The notes below the pieces were generated by a model. That model did no database searches. It was given only the letters and a program-made list of their open reading frames with translations, and was not told the origin of the DNA. Shown in pieces: positions 8,935-18,644 of a DNA stretch of 64,000 nucleotides. The DNA lies in contig NZ_JARUND010000002.1 of NCBI RefSeq assembly GCF_036898825.1, forward strand, positions 744,001 through 808,000. Direction: 5' to 3'. Positions within the stretch are counted from its first letter, which is position 1. Every line of letters starts with the position of its first letter. The DNA is from Streptomyces sp. B21-083. Lineage in GTDB: Bacteria; Actinomycetota; Actinomycetes; Streptomycetales; Streptomycetaceae. The position numbers were made by a program, and so were the translations under genes.

Positions 8935-10404
8935 ATGCCCGACCCCGGAACAGGCCCGCTGTCCCCGCCGGGTCCCGTCGGCGACGCGCCCCAGCGGCTG
9001 CGTGGCGGCGTCCTCGGCATGGCGGACATCGCCGCCGCCACGATGGCCAACGTCGGCCCGGCCATGAGCTTCTTCTTCGGTTTCGCCTTCCTGTCCACCA
9101 CGGCGGGCGTGGCGTCACCGCTGACCATCGTCGCGGCGGGCATCGCGGTCGCGCTGCTCGGCAACACGCTGGCGGAGTTCTCCCGGGCGCACCCCTCGGC
9201 GGGCAGCTTCACCACCTTCGTGGGCAAGACCTTCGGACCGGTCAGCGCGGTGACCACGGCACTGCTGGCGGGACTCGGCTACATCATCGCGATGGCTTCC
9301 GTCATCGCCATCTCCGGCGGGTTCGTGCAGATCACCCTGTACCACTACACCGGCGTCGACCTGCCGTGGATCATCTGGACACTGCTGCTCACCGGGCTGG
9401 CCGTGGGGCTGATGCTGCGCGGGATCGTCGTGTCCACCAAGTGGGCCGGCTACTTCTTCGGCGTGGAAATGCTGGTCCTGGCCGTCGTCTCGGTCGCGGC
9501 GCTCGTGGAACACCGCGGCTCTCTGTCCCTCGATCCGTTCCTGCCCAGCCACATCAGCCACGGCTTCAGGGGGCTGGCCGCCGGTTTCCCCCTGGCGGTG
9601 TACCTGTTCGTCGGCTGGGAGAACTCGGCCGCGCTCGCCGAGGAGACGGAGAATCCGCGGCGCAACGTGGGCCGCGCGGTGTTCTCCTCCATCGCGATCA
9701 TGACGGTGAGCTACGTTCTCTTCTCCTACGCCACCGTGACCGGCTTCGGCTACGACGTGAACAGGCTCGGGGCCTCCCCGATCCCCTTCGTCGAGGTGGC
9801 CCAGCACACCCTCGGCGCGCTGGCGTTCCTCACCTATCTGGGCGGTCTGACCTCCACGCTCGGCGTGCTGATCGCCGGCATCAACTCCCAGGCCCGCCTG
9901 GTGTTCAACGCCGGACGCGAGGGACTGCTCCCGTCCTTCTTCGGCTATGTGCACCCCACCCGTCGCACCCCGAACAACGCGATCATCACCTTCGCCGCCA
10001 CCGCTCTGCTGATCATCGGAGGGTGGGGTCTGGGCCACCTGCTGGGATCCGGCGACGGCTCGATGAACCCGGTGGTCTTCTTCACCGAGTCCTCGACCCT
10101 CGGCACCATCCTGATCCTGTTGGTCTACCTCGCCTCCAACATCGCCCTGCCGCTGTACTACCGCAGGTACCGGCCGCAGGAGTTCAGTCTGGTCCGGCAC
10201 CTGTTGCTGCCCGCGCTCGGCACCCTGGCCATCCTGGTCCCGCTGTACTACCTCGCCAAGCCCGGCCAGCCCGCCCCGTACAACTGGTTCCCCTACGCGG
10301 CGCTGGCCGCCCTGCTCGCGGCCATCGGCTACGCGGCCCTCCTTGTCCGCCGCGATCCGACTCTGGCCGAACGCGTCGGCTCGGTCGTCGCCGACGCGGA
10401 CTGA
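8935..10404 (+). CDS. APC-superfamily amino acid/polyamine permease
   Basis: 489 aa with about 12 membrane helices. Start chosen at ATG 8935, preceded by AAGGAG at normal spacing; the frame is open further upstream but antisense-like. Helix 1 is LGMADIAAATMANVGPAMSF; later motifs include AEFSRAHPSAGSFTTFVGKTFG and AVYLFVGWENSAALAEETENPRRNVG, typical of the APC/YhdG-like branch (amino acids, polyamines). It follows the GntR regulator closely and on the same strand, suggesting co-regulation. It is unlike the permease at 5814-7268 in sequence and is not a recent duplicate. Substrate unknown. Confidence 0.87.
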   Translation: MPDPGTGPLSPPGPVGDAPQRLRGGVLGMADIAAATMANVGPAMSFFFGFAFLSTTAGVASPLTIVAAGIAVALLGNTLAEFSRAHPSAGSFTTFVGKTFGPVSAVTTALLAGLGYIIAMASVIAISGGFVQITLYHYTGVDLPWIIWTLLLTGLAVGLMLRGIVVSTKWAGYFFGVEMLVLAVVSVAALVEHRGSLSLDPFLPSHISHGFRGLAAGFPLAVYLFVGWENSAALAEETENPRRNVGRAVFSSIAIMTVSYVLFSYATVTGFGYDVNRLGASPIPFVEVAQHTLGALAFLTYLGGLTSTLGVLIAGINSQARLVFNAGREGLLPSFFGYVHPTRRTPNNAIITFAATALLIIGGWGLGHLLGSGDGSMNPVVFFTESSTLGTILILLVYLASNIALPLYYRRYRPQEFSLVRHLLLPALGTLAILVPLYYLAKPGQPAPYNWFPYAALAALLAAIGYAALLVRRDPTLAERVGSVVADAD

Positions 10405-10709
10405 ACCCGGTGGACCGGCGCAAGGCGAGCGACCGTCCGCGGGAGGGCGCCCGGCTGCTCACCCGCACGCCCGCGTCCTCGCAGCGGCAGTGTCCTCGGC
10501 GAGGGCCCTCATCACCGTCCCTCGCAGTCGCGCGACGTGGAGCGACTCGAGTCCCCTCTCTGACCGCGTAGATCGCGCCGGCGAGCAACCCGGGCGGCAC
10601 GACGGCGATGTGCGTGAGAGACCGGCTGGACGGACTACGGCACGGCGAGGCGTCGGCGGGCTGCCCGGCGGCTTCTGCACGCTGGGCCGGTGAAGGGGCC
10701 TTGCGCCCG
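10405..10709. other. Intergenic region between convergent genes
   Basis: 305 bases between the permease and the end of the polysaccharide operon. Nothing convincing is seen: no clean long hairpin and no family-like reading frame. Confidence 0.5.
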
Positions 10710-11513
10710 TCATCCGTTCTCTCGGTCGCCCAGCGCCCAGTCCTCGACCAGGCGCGCCGTGCGTCCAGGCTGCTCCTCGTGCAGGTAGTGCCCGGTGTCG
10801 GGCCAGTGCTCGACGCGGGAACCGGGCACGTGCAGGGTGCCGCGTTCCCAGGCGGCTGCTTGCGCCGAAGTCCACACGGTGAGCGCGGGCTGCGTACGGT
10901 GGCGCAGATACGCCTCGCTGTGCGGGCGGACACCGACCGCGCCGGGGTCGGTGTACATGCCGGCGTACGACTGGGCGATGACGTGATCCGGCGTACCGAG
11001 CATGGTGCGGACATGAGCCGTGCGCAGTCCGGCCGGAGCACCTGCGCGGAAGGCGCCGACGATGAAGCCGGCCGCCGCGCGGGCCCCGCGCTGCCGGTAT
11101 TCCGCCAGGCGGGCCGGGATCTCCTCCACTTCCGCCCCGTGTGCGCCGTGAGCCGGATCGAGGGCGACGACCGAGCGGACGAGTTCCGGATGCCGTACCG
11201 CGAGCAGGTTGACGACCTGACCGCCCATGGAGTGGCCCACGGCGATCGCCGGCCCGGTGTCCAGGCGCCGGAGCAGCGCGGCGAGGTCGTCGGCCATCTC
11301 CGCCGGGGTGTTGCCCTCCTCGGGTACTCCCGAGCGGCCGTGCCCGCGCAGGTCGGGGACGATCACGCGGAACCGGTCGGCGAGCGCTTCGGCGTGCACG
11401 GACCACTCCCGGCCGTCTCCGCCCCAGCCGTGCACCAGGAGCAACGGCGCCGCCCGGTCGGACCCGAGAGCGGTGCAGAAGAGGCGGAGGCGCCCGAGGT
11501 CGAAGGTCGTCAT
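10710..11513 (-). CDS. Alpha/beta hydrolase
   Basis: 267 aa, last gene of the polysaccharide operon. Its ATG overlaps the GH43 stop (ATGA, 11510-11513), so it is translationally coupled. It has the alpha/beta-hydrolase layout: oxyanion HGWGG (residues 29-33), PDLRGHGRSG, nucleophile elbow VGHSMGGQ with Ser95, and the C-terminal catalytic His in WPDTGHYLHEE. No signal peptide, so it acts in the cytoplasm. In this setting it may remove acetyl or feruloyl esters from imported oligosaccharides, but generic esterase is all the sequence proves. Confidence 0.85.
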   Translation of the reverse strand: MTTFDLGRLRLFCTALGSDRAAPLLLVHGWGGDGREWSVHAEALADRFRVIVPDLRGHGRSGVPEEGNTPAEMADDLAALLRRLDTGPAIAVGHSMGGQVVNLLAVRHPELVRSVVALDPAHGAHGAEVEEIPARLAEYRQRGARAAAGFIVGAFRAGAPAGLRTAHVRTMLGTPDHVIAQSYAGMYTDPGAVGVRPHSEAYLRHRTQPALTVWTSAQAAAWERGTLHVPGSRVEHWPDTGHYLHEEQPGRTARLVEDWALGDRENG

Positions 11514-13108
11514 GCGCGGCCGTCCTGGAAGGTCCGGTAGGTGGCGTAGGCGAAGTCCGCGTGGACGCCGGTGCCGTCGAGGTCCTGCGCCCACAGCCCC
11601 AGCATGGCGCCGGTGAAGCCGAGAACGCGCAGTTGCCCGTCGTGGAACTCGTCGGCGTGCTCGTCGGAGAGGACGGTGGCGTCGAGTTCGATCGGCAGGG
11701 TCTCAGCCCCCCGACCGGTGTCGTACGAGAAACGCAGGACGGGCACGTCGAGTTCGGCACGCAGGACGACCACGCGTCCCGGCTCGAGCGGGATCGTCGG
11801 CTGGTGTGCGGTGAGGCGTCCGGCCTCGCAGCTCAGTGCGCGCAGAACGGGTGAGCCGTCGTCCTCGGCGGTGACGTACAGGTAGTGCCAGTTGCGGGTG
11901 TTGTAGTAGGCGGTCAGACCGGCCATGTGGTCGGGGGTGCGGGGCGCGAAGGTGAGGCTGGTCTCGAAGGAACAGCGCGCGGCGGTTACCCGCCGGGCGA
12001 GCAGACTGGGCCTGCGGCGGCCCACCGGCGACTGGCCGCCCCGCATGCGCAGCCGGCCCGGTGCGGGCTCGATCCAGTCGTCCCCGGCCGGGCGGCGCAG
12101 GGTGGACCAGTCGGGGCGGAGGGCGGGAGTGTCGAAGCGGTCGTGCACCGGTGGTTCGGGAACGGGCGCGGGGCGCAGCGCGGGAGCCGGCACCGTGACT
12201 GCGGGGACGGCTCCCGCGATACGTGGCCAGCCGTCGTCGGTCCAGGTCACCGGCTGCAGCGCGGTCTCCCGGCCGAGTACGCACCGGCCCCGCTCCGTGT
12301 GCGGGCGGGCGACGATGTGGGCGGCGTACCACTGGCCCGCCGTCGTCTCGACGAGGGAGCAGTGCCCGGCCTTCTGCAGCTCCAGCGACGGGTCGTCGCG
12401 GGAGGTGAGCAGAGGGCCGGCCGGGTCGGTTTCGTACGGGCCGAACAGGTCACGGGAGCGGGCCACGGCCGCGCCGTGTTCGTAACCCGTGCCGCCCTCC
12501 GCGTGCACCAGGTAGTACCAGCCGTCGCGACGGTGGAGATGCGGGCCCTCGGCCACCCCGGCGGAGGTTCCGGTGGAGATGGTGCGGGGTTCTCCGACCA
12601 GGGTCCGGCTCTCGCGGTCGTACTCCTGGATCTCGATCCCGGCGAAGCCCTCACGGTCCGGGCGCCAGTCGAAGCGCATGTTCAGCAGCCAGCTGCGCCC
12701 GTCGCCGTCATCGTCGTGGAACAGCGAAACGTCGAAGCCCCGGCCGTGCAGCGGGAGCGGGTCGGACCACGGCCCCTCGATCGAGGAGGCCGTGGTGACG
12801 TAGTTGGGGAGGTCCTTCCACCCCTCCGCGTACGTGTCGACGACGGTGAAGACGAGGTGGAACAGACCGCCCGCGTACGACAGTCCAGGTGCCCAGATCC
12901 CGCCGGAGTCCGGGACGCCGGTCAGGTCGAGCAGCCGCCGGCTGTCCAGAACCCCGCCCAGCGACCGCCAGTTGACCAGATCCCGGGAGTGGTGGATCCG
13001 GACGCCCGGGTACCACTCGAAGGTGGAGGTGGCGATGTAGAAGTCGTCGCCGACCCGGAGGATCACGGGGTCGGGTTCGAAGCCGCGCAGGACGGGGTTG
13101 TGGATCAC
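11510..13108 (-). CDS. Glycoside hydrolase family 43 (beta-xylosidase/arabinofuranosidase)
   Basis: 532 aa from GTG 13106-13108, with GGAG upstream; the frame continues above this only as shadow. N-terminal five-bladed propeller: general base Asp13 in GFEPDPVI, pKa-modulating Asp126 in GFDVSLFHDDDG, general acid Glu187 in VAEGPHL. From about residue 325 a beta-sandwich (RFDTPALRPDWSTLR..., MAGLTAYYNTRNWHYLYV) matches the C-terminal domain of GH43 beta-xylosidases. No signal peptide, so it hydrolyses imported oligosaccharides, releasing xylose or arabinose. It starts 11 bases after the alginate-lyase-fold gene and overlaps the hydrolase. Exact specificity cannot be read. Confidence 0.9.
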   Translation of the reverse strand: MIHNPVLRGFEPDPVILRVGDDFYIATSTFEWYPGVRIHHSRDLVNWRSLGGVLDSRRLLDLTGVPDSGGIWAPGLSYAGGLFHLVFTVVDTYAEGWKDLPNYVTTASSIEGPWSDPLPLHGRGFDVSLFHDDDGDGRSWLLNMRFDWRPDREGFAGIEIQEYDRESRTLVGEPRTISTGTSAGVAEGPHLHRRDGWYYLVHAEGGTGYEHGAAVARSRDLFGPYETDPAGPLLTSRDDPSLELQKAGHCSLVETTAGQWYAAHIVARPHTERGRCVLGRETALQPVTWTDDGWPRIAGAVPAVTVPAPALRPAPVPEPPVHDRFDTPALRPDWSTLRRPAGDDWIEPAPGRLRMRGGQSPVGRRRPSLLARRVTAARCSFETSLTFAPRTPDHMAGLTAYYNTRNWHYLYVTAEDDGSPVLRALSCEAGRLTAHQPTIPLEPGRVVVLRAELDVPVLRFSYDTGRGAETLPIELDATVLSDEHADEFHDGQLRVLGFTGAMLGLWAQDLDGTGVHADFAYATYRTFQDGRA

Positions 13109-13119
13109 GGAAGCTCCGC

Positions 13120-14268
13120 TCAGAGGGTGAACAGCAGGGTGCCGAAGCCCACGTGGTCGCACTGGAAAGCCGCCCCCTCCGGGCGGATCCTCCCGATGGC
13201 CGTGTTCGTCCAGGGGGCGGGCAGACTGCGGCGCTTGACGTAGTGGTTGAAGGCCATCTCGTAGATGGGGCGCAGGTTGCCGCGCTCGACGGTGGAGATG
13301 GAGTTGAACGTGAGTTTGCAGGAACCCCACACGGCGTAGGGGACATCGTTGCCGGTGTTGTACTTCGCGGTGTACTCGAACCCGGTCAGCAGGCGGTTGG
13401 CGGAGGCGGAGTACAGGTCCTGGCCCTGGACCCAGGCGATCTCACAGGCCTCGGCCATGCTGCCCAGGATGAGTTGGGTGTGGGCCTGGTCGCGGCCGCT
13501 GTCCACGCACTGGCCGGAGTCCCTGATCACCCGGCTGATCTTGCAGCAGTCGTGCAGGTGGAAGGCGTCGACGGCTGCGTTGTAGAGGGAGGTGTCGTTG
13601 CAGAACACCCCGAACGCCATCATGGCCTTGATGCAGTTGGTGCCCCAGCCGGCGTCGCCGAACGTCCTCACCAGGGGCGCGAGTACGTATCTGAAGAGGT
13701 TCTCCGTCTGGGTGATCTCGACAGCGGACCAGCTGCCCGAGGGTGCCGTGTACCGCATCAGCTCGGCTGCCGCCGCGAGTTTGAAACCGTAGATGGACGC
13801 CGCGAGTTGGGCGTCCTTGCCGGTGATCGAGGTGAGCGTGGACGACCAGGCCTTGATGATCTGCAGCGCCTTGGCGGCGTGGGCGGTGGTGCCCGTCAGG
13901 TTCCACATCAGGGCGTTCTGGTAGGCCGCGTTGCAGTCGTTCCAGAACTCCCAGTTGCCGACCTCGGTGGTACCACGGTCGATGGTCGTGCGGGGGCCCG
14001 CCATGGCGTAGGCCGACTGCGAGTACGCGTTCGCCCTGAACACGTTCCAGCCGCTGAGCCAGGGTTCGGTGCCGGCCGCGATCCGGGTCTTCATCCGCTG
14101 GATGTCGGAGAGCTTGTGCAGCACCCCGGGGTGGATGAAGGAGGTCAGGGCGTCCGCCGCGGGGATCGCGGCGAGGCCGGTGGCAGCCGCCGTGGTACCG
14201 ACGGCGGTGATCCGCAGGAAACGGCGGCGGCTCGGGGAACCGGGCGCGGTGGGCTGTGCCTCGGCCAT
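13120..14268 (-). CDS. Secreted alginate-lyase-fold protein (polysaccharide lyase-like)
   Basis: 382 aa with a Tat signal: RRRFLR at residues 14-19, a hydrophobic stretch, then an AxA-type site near residue 38. The mature part matches the alginate_lyase (alpha/alpha-toroid) family, beginning with HPGVLHKLSDIQRMKTRI and AGTEPWLSGW, and later NWEFWNDCNAAYQNALMW and RDQAHTQLILGSMAEACEIAW, where the conserved Asn/Trp and Gln-His lie. Such proteins beta-eliminate uronate polymers (alginate, glucuronan). It is exported folded and would cut the polymer before uptake by the ABC transporter of the same operon. The uronate substrate is inferred. Confidence 0.78.
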   Translation of the reverse strand: MAEAQPTAPGSPSRRRFLRITAVGTTAAATGLAAIPAADALTSFIHPGVLHKLSDIQRMKTRIAAGTEPWLSGWNVFRANAYSQSAYAMAGPRTTIDRGTTEVGNWEFWNDCNAAYQNALMWNLTGTTAHAAKALQIIKAWSSTLTSITGKDAQLAASIYGFKLAAAAELMRYTAPSGSWSAVEITQTENLFRYVLAPLVRTFGDAGWGTNCIKAMMAFGVFCNDTSLYNAAVDAFHLHDCCKISRVIRDSGQCVDSGRDQAHTQLILGSMAEACEIAWVQGQDLYSASANRLLTGFEYTAKYNTGNDVPYAVWGSCKLTFNSISTVERGNLRPIYEMAFNHYVKRRSLPAPWTNTAIGRIRPEGAAFQCDHVGFGTLLFTL

Positions 14269-14353
14269 GGGTCTTCATCTTTCACTCGGCGTTGAGTGCC
14301 AGGGAGGGTGAGAAAAGGGAAGCCGGGCGTCGGTCCGGCTCCCGTCGAGGCGG

Positions 14354-17300
14354 TCAGTCGGCCGCGCGCTTGCCCCGGTACAGCACGAGCGTGCTGCGCG
14401 GGCCGACCTTGGGACGCTGGCCGGCGCCCACGTTCTTGCCGGTGGCCAGATCGCGGGCGGGGCCGAAGTCCTGGCGGGCGGGCAGGGTGTACGTCCGGTC
14501 GGTGCTGGTGTTCATGGCGATCAGGTAGTCGCCGTACTCGCACAGGTAGAACGGCGCGCGTCCGACGAGCATGGTCTCCACGCCCTCGAAGTGGACGCCG
14601 AGGGCCGGGTCCGGGACGTCCGGCGGGACCGGGGCGAGAGGGTAGACGTCACCGGCCAGCGCCTGGTGCAGGGTGTCGCCGGGCGGCGGGAAGCCACCGG
14701 GCGGGATGTGTCCGGCCCCAGGATCGTTGATCGCGTAGTCCCACAGGATCCAGTCGTTGACCCTGTACGTGTCGTCGGTGACTCCGGCCGAGCGCTGGCG
14801 GATCGTGGCGGAGCGCTGGTCGGTGGGGGTGAGGTGGTGGATGCGGGCGTAGTCGTTGACGCCCTGGCGGGCGCGCCAGTAGAGGGAGGCGAAGAGGAGT
14901 TCCTGACCGTTCTTCACGGCCAGTACGCCGTTCTCCTCGTCGGTGAAGACGAAGTCGGGCCGGTCCCAGGCGGTGGGTATGCGCCCCGGGCGGGCCGGGA
15001 GGGACTGGAAGGCGTCCCAGTCGCGGGAGACCAGTCGCAGACCGGCGAGGCCGACACGGGTCCAGGTGTGGTGGACGAGCAGGTCCAACTGCTTGTAGAA
15101 CTGCCCGTCGTCGACCATTTCCTGGGTCCAGCCGACGATGTCCGGGTCCTTGAACACCGCTGCCGACATCACCGGGTGCGAGTCCCACGCCGTACGCGAG
15201 GCGTAGGCGACCTCACCGGGATAGACCTCGTTGCGCCAGCCGACGACCGTCTCGATCCGGGAGACGCGGGCGCCCGTCTCGTCGACGTCGATCACCCGGA
15301 ACCGCCCCCGGGCCTTGGTGATCTTCACCATCTGCTCGCGCAGCTCCGGCGCCTCCTGCCCCCGGTACCCACGCGTGACCGACTCGTACATCATGACCAG
15401 CCAGTCGATGACCTCGCCGTAGCTGCCCACATAGCCCAGTTCACGGGTCAATCCGGCCCGGCTGACCTGGTAGTAGCTCTCGCCGAGCGGCTTGGTCGGG
15501 TTGCCGTCGGCGTCCTCCTTGCCGAGGTAGGGCTTCATGCCGAGCGATTGGTACATGTAGTCGCGGGCCTTCTCCTCCGGCAGGGCGAGCTGCGGGGCGA
15601 GCAGGCGGAGGCCGCGGTTGGCCTGGTAGATGCCGATGGCGCAGATCTGCGACTGGTTGGTGTAGTGGGGGAAGTTCTGCCGCCAGTAGTCCCGGCTGGA
15701 CTTCAGCATGTCGACGTACGCGGCGCGCCGCACCGGCTGCTCGGGGGCTCCGGTGCCCGTGGGCGCGGTGACGGCCACGTCGTCGAACCATGCGGTGCCG
15801 GCACCGCTCAGCCGTAGATGGAACTCGACCTGGGTGGCGCCGTCGGGCGTGTCCAGGTCGAGGGTGACCTGCTCCCAGCCGTGGGTGCCGGTGGTGGCGA
15901 ACCGGCGGTGGTCGCTTCCGACCAGATTGCCGCTCGCGTCGAAGAACAGCGGGTCGATGTGGGCGCCGGTACCGGTGACCCCGTCGGTCCGGATCCAGGC
16001 GCTGTAGGTGTACTTGCCCTTGCCGACCTGGAGCTTCGCCGTGTTGTACGCGGTGACGAAGCCGTTCGCCGTCGTGGCCGCCAGTTTCAGCGACGCGGAT
16101 CCGGACCGGTTGACGGCGGTGTCCCGGGCCCATGAGGCGTCGGCTGTTTTGCCCCAGCCGGGTACAGCCCAGCCGGAGGGGGTGTCGGCGCCCTGCTCGA
16201 AGCCGGGGTTGCGCAGCTCGGTGGGCTTGACCAGGTCGATGTCGTCGAACCAGGCGGTACCGGGGCCGGACAGCCGCAGGTGCATCTCCATCTGGGTGGC
16301 GCCGTCGGGGGTGTCCAGGTCTATGGAGACGTACTCCCAGCCGTGGGTACCGGTGGTGGCGAACCGGCGGTGGTCGCTTCCGACGAGATTGCCGCTCGCG
16401 TCGAAGAACAGCGGGTCGATATGGGCGCCGGCGCCGGAGACACCGTCCGTCCGGATCCAGGCGCCGTAGGTGTATGTCCCCTTACCCACACGCGTCTTGG
16501 GCGAGGCGTAGACGGTGATGAAGCCGCTCGCCGCGCTCGCGGTGACCTTGAGCGAGGCGGAACCCGAACGGGAGACGGTGGTGTCCCGCGTCCAGTCGGC
16601 GTCGGCGGTCTTCCCCCAGCCCGGCACCTCCCAGCCCATGGGAGTGTCGCCGCCCTCCTCGAAACCGGGGTTGGAGATCTCGTACGGCGAACCGGTCACC
16701 GTCTGGTCGAGACGGTCCCCCAGGTTCTCCCAGAGCAGCGCCAGCACCAGTCCGACCCGGCCGAAGCCCTGCCACTGCTGGTCGGATCCCGTCATCACGG
16801 TCGCGTCGTTCTTCCACGCCATGTACCGGCCGTCGAGCGCCCGCAGAACGCGGTCCAGTGCCGCCGGGTTCTGGTAGGCGGGGCTTCCGGACCAGAGGTA
16901 GCCCTCTGCGAGCGACTGGAAGGCCCAGGCGTCCATGCCGGCGGGATTGACGCTGGTCAGGTAGGACTTCTGGTCCTTGGCGACGCGTTGGCGCACCGCC
17001 TCCAGAGCTTCGGGGCCCTCGACGGTACGGGCCGTCGGCACCGGCGCGGGGCCCTGCACCTCACCCTTGGGCGGGACGAAGTACGGCTCGGTGTGGGTGT
17101 AGAGGCGGTAGATGCCCCGCGACGGCGTGCTCATCTTGTAGTACAACTGGTCGACGTTCTGGCCGTAGGACCAGATGCGGCCCATCGAGCGGATCTCCAG
17201 CGTCACCTTCTTCTTACCCCGGGTGAGCCGCTCCGGCAGCGGCAGTGTGTGGAAGAAGAATCGGCCGGGCGTACGCGGCGAGGTGTCGAGGATGTCCAGG

Positions 17301-17767
17301 CTGTCGACAGCCCCCTCGTCCTGGTAGCCGACCTGGAGGCCGTCGCAGAAAAGCTGCAGCCGCCACATGTTCGTGCCGGACGCCGCCTGCAGCGAGGTGG
17401 CGTCGTAGTCGTCGCCCCACAGCCGCACGGTGACATAAGTGGTCCCGGTCGGGCAGACGGCCACGTCGAACTTCAGGGCGCCACCCCAGTATGAGGCCGG
17501 CTCGGTGGGCTTGAGGACACGGGCCTTCTGACCGAGTCCGCCGGTGACCGTGTCGGAGAGCGTGGCGGTGAGACCGTGCGCCGATTCGGAGCTCTTGTTG
17601 CCGAAGACGACAACGTCCAAGGGCGTGCGGACGGCCGGCTGGAAAGCGGCGTCCGCGGCCGGCGCCGCGGTGGCGGGCTGGAGGTTCAGGAGGCCGAGGC
17701 CGGCCGAGGCGGCGCCGGTGGAGCCGGCGTACTTGAGGACGTCACGTCTCTTGGGTGCGTTGGGCAC
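14354..17767 (-). CDS. Giant Tat-exported protein with two tandem CBM-like modules
   Basis: 1137 aa, probably a polysaccharide-active enzyme of unassigned family. Tat signal RRDVLK (residues 7-12) with AAPAADA cleavage region. Residues about 45-215 form a beta-rich domain. Residues 230-365 are helical (LEAVRQRVAKDQKSY, GSDQQWQGFGRVGLVLALLWENLGD). Residues 366-519 and 520-665 are two near-identical CBM4/9-like modules, each beginning NPGFE and ending TAWFDD. The helical domain resumes at about 670 (YWRQNFPHYTNQSQICAIGIYQANRGL) and ends in a beta domain. Thus the CBM pair is inserted within the helical (toroid-like) catalytic region. It sits between the transporter genes and the lyase-fold gene. 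No catalytic residues could be assigned. Confidence 0.72.
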   Translation of the reverse strand: MPNAPKRRDVLKYAGSTGAASAGLGLLNLQPATAAPAADAAFQPAVRTPLDVVVFGNKSSESAHGLTATLSDTVTGGLGQKARVLKPTEPASYWGGALKFDVAVCPTGTTYVTVRLWGDDYDATSLQAASGTNMWRLQLFCDGLQVGYQDEGAVDSLDILDTSPRTPGRFFFHTLPLPERLTRGKKKVTLEIRSMGRIWSYGQNVDQLYYKMSTPSRGIYRLYTHTEPYFVPPKGEVQGPAPVPTARTVEGPEALEAVRQRVAKDQKSYLTSVNPAGMDAWAFQSLAEGYLWSGSPAYQNPAALDRVLRALDGRYMAWKNDATVMTGSDQQWQGFGRVGLVLALLWENLGDRLDQTVTGSPYEISNPGFEEGGDTPMGWEVPGWGKTADADWTRDTTVSRSGSASLKVTASAASGFITVYASPKTRVGKGTYTYGAWIRTDGVSGAGAHIDPLFFDASGNLVGSDHRRFATTGTHGWEYVSIDLDTPDGATQMEMHLRLSGPGTAWFDDIDLVKPTELRNPGFEQGADTPSGWAVPGWGKTADASWARDTAVNRSGSASLKLAATTANGFVTAYNTAKLQVGKGKYTYSAWIRTDGVTGTGAHIDPLFFDASGNLVGSDHRRFATTGTHGWEQVTLDLDTPDGATQVEFHLRLSGAGTAWFDDVAVTAPTGTGAPEQPVRRAAYVDMLKSSRDYWRQNFPHYTNQSQICAIGIYQANRGLRLLAPQLALPEEKARDYMYQSLGMKPYLGKEDADGNPTKPLGESYYQVSRAGLTRELGYVGSYGEVIDWLVMMYESVTRGYRGQEAPELREQMVKITKARGRFRVIDVDETGARVSRIETVVGWRNEVYPGEVAYASRTAWDSHPVMSAAVFKDPDIVGWTQEMVDDGQFYKQLDLLVHHTWTRVGLAGLRLVSRDWDAFQSLPARPGRIPTAWDRPDFVFTDEENGVLAVKNGQELLFASLYWRARQGVNDYARIHHLTPTDQRSATIRQRSAGVTDDTYRVNDWILWDYAINDPGAGHIPPGGFPPPGDTLHQALAGDVYPLAPVPPDVPDPALGVHFEGVETMLVGRAPFYLCEYGDYLIAMNTSTDRTYTLPARQDFGPARDLATGKNVGAGQRPKVGPRSTLVLYRGKRAAD
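15770..16672 (-). repeat. Tandem duplication of the CBM-like module
   Basis: Two direct copies of about 450 bases (first copy about 16211-16672, second about 15770-16210) inside the 1137-aa gene. Some stretches of about 80 bases differ at only two or three positions, for example around 15890-15960 versus 16350-16420, so the duplication is recent or kept alike by gene conversion. Confidence 0.85.
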
Positions 17768-17777
17768 GGCTGATCCT

Positions 17778-18644
17778 TTACTTGAGGCTGCCCATGAGGA
17801 TTCCGCTGCGCCAGTACCTCTGGAGGGCGAACATGAAGACCGCCAGCGGAACGATCGACAGCAGGGACCCGGTGAGGACGAGGGTGTTCATGTCCCGGGC
17901 GGTCTGCGCCTGCTGGAGCCAGGAGTACAGGCCAAGACTCACAGGGAAGGTCCGCTCACCGGTGAGCATGAACAGGGGGAGGAAGAAGTTGTTCCAGATG
18001 TCGATGAAGACCAGCATGAAGATGGTGATGCCGCCGGTCCGCATCAGGCGCAGCGCGACCGACCAGAAGATCCGCAGTTCACCGGCGCCGTCGAGACGGG
18101 CCGCCTCCATCAGCTCGGTGGGGATGGAGCTGTCCGCGTACACCTTGCCCAGGTAGACCCCGAACGGATTGATGAAGTAGGGGATGAGCACCGACCAGAT
18201 GGTGTTGGTCAGACCGATCTGGGCGAAGACGAGGTAGAGCGGGAACGCCAACAGGGTGCTGGGCAGCAGCGAGGCGCCGACGATGAGCGCGAACAACGCT
18301 CCCCGGCCTCGGAAGTCGAACTTCGACAGTCCGTACCCGGCGGCGAGCGACACGAGGGTGGAGCCTGCCGCGCCGAGGGTGGAGTAGAGGATCGAATTGC
18401 CGATCCAGCGGGTGAACACCCCGTCGTGGTAGGTCCAGATGTCCTGGAGGTTGTCCGTCAGGTGGTTGGAGGAGAACCACAGACCGAAGGTGGAGTAGAG
18501 GTCGGTCTGGTTCTTGGTCGCGGAGACGATCAGGAACCAGGTCGGGGCGAGCGCGTAGATCAGGAAAAGGACCAGCAGGCCGGTGGTGAGCGCCACCGCG
18601 CGGCGGGTGGGGCGAGCGCCGCCCCCGGTAGCGACACTGCTCAT
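17778..18644 (-). CDS. Sugar ABC transporter permease (MalG-type)
   Basis: 288 aa, six membrane helices. Its ATG overlaps the stop of the other permease (ATGA). The cytoplasmic EAA loop that contacts the ATPase reads ELMEAARLDGAGELRIFWSV, typical of CUT1 carbohydrate importers. C-terminus ends GILMGSLK as in many MalG/MsmG proteins. Forms a heterodimer with the product of 18641-19594 and receives sugar from the lipoprotein 19667-20995. No ATPase is encoded nearby; Streptomyces usually share one MsiK ATPase among such importers. Confidence 0.92.
   Translation of the reverse strand: MSSVATGGGARPTRRAVALTTGLLVLFLIYALAPTWFLIVSATKNQTDLYSTFGLWFSSNHLTDNLQDIWTYHDGVFTRWIGNSILYSTLGAAGSTLVSLAAGYGLSKFDFRGRGALFALIVGASLLPSTLLAFPLYLVFAQIGLTNTIWSVLIPYFINPFGVYLGKVYADSSIPTELMEAARLDGAGELRIFWSVALRLMRTGGITIFMLVFIDIWNNFFLPLFMLTGERTFPVSLGLYSWLQQAQTARDMNTLVLTGSLLSIVPLAVFMFALQRYWRSGILMGSLK

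Noticed and set aside
10459..10709. Minus-strand piece VVPPGLLAGAIYAVREGTR as a transporter remnant
   Set aside because: Too short, no matching neighbour segments and no start; chance frame in GC-rich DNA.
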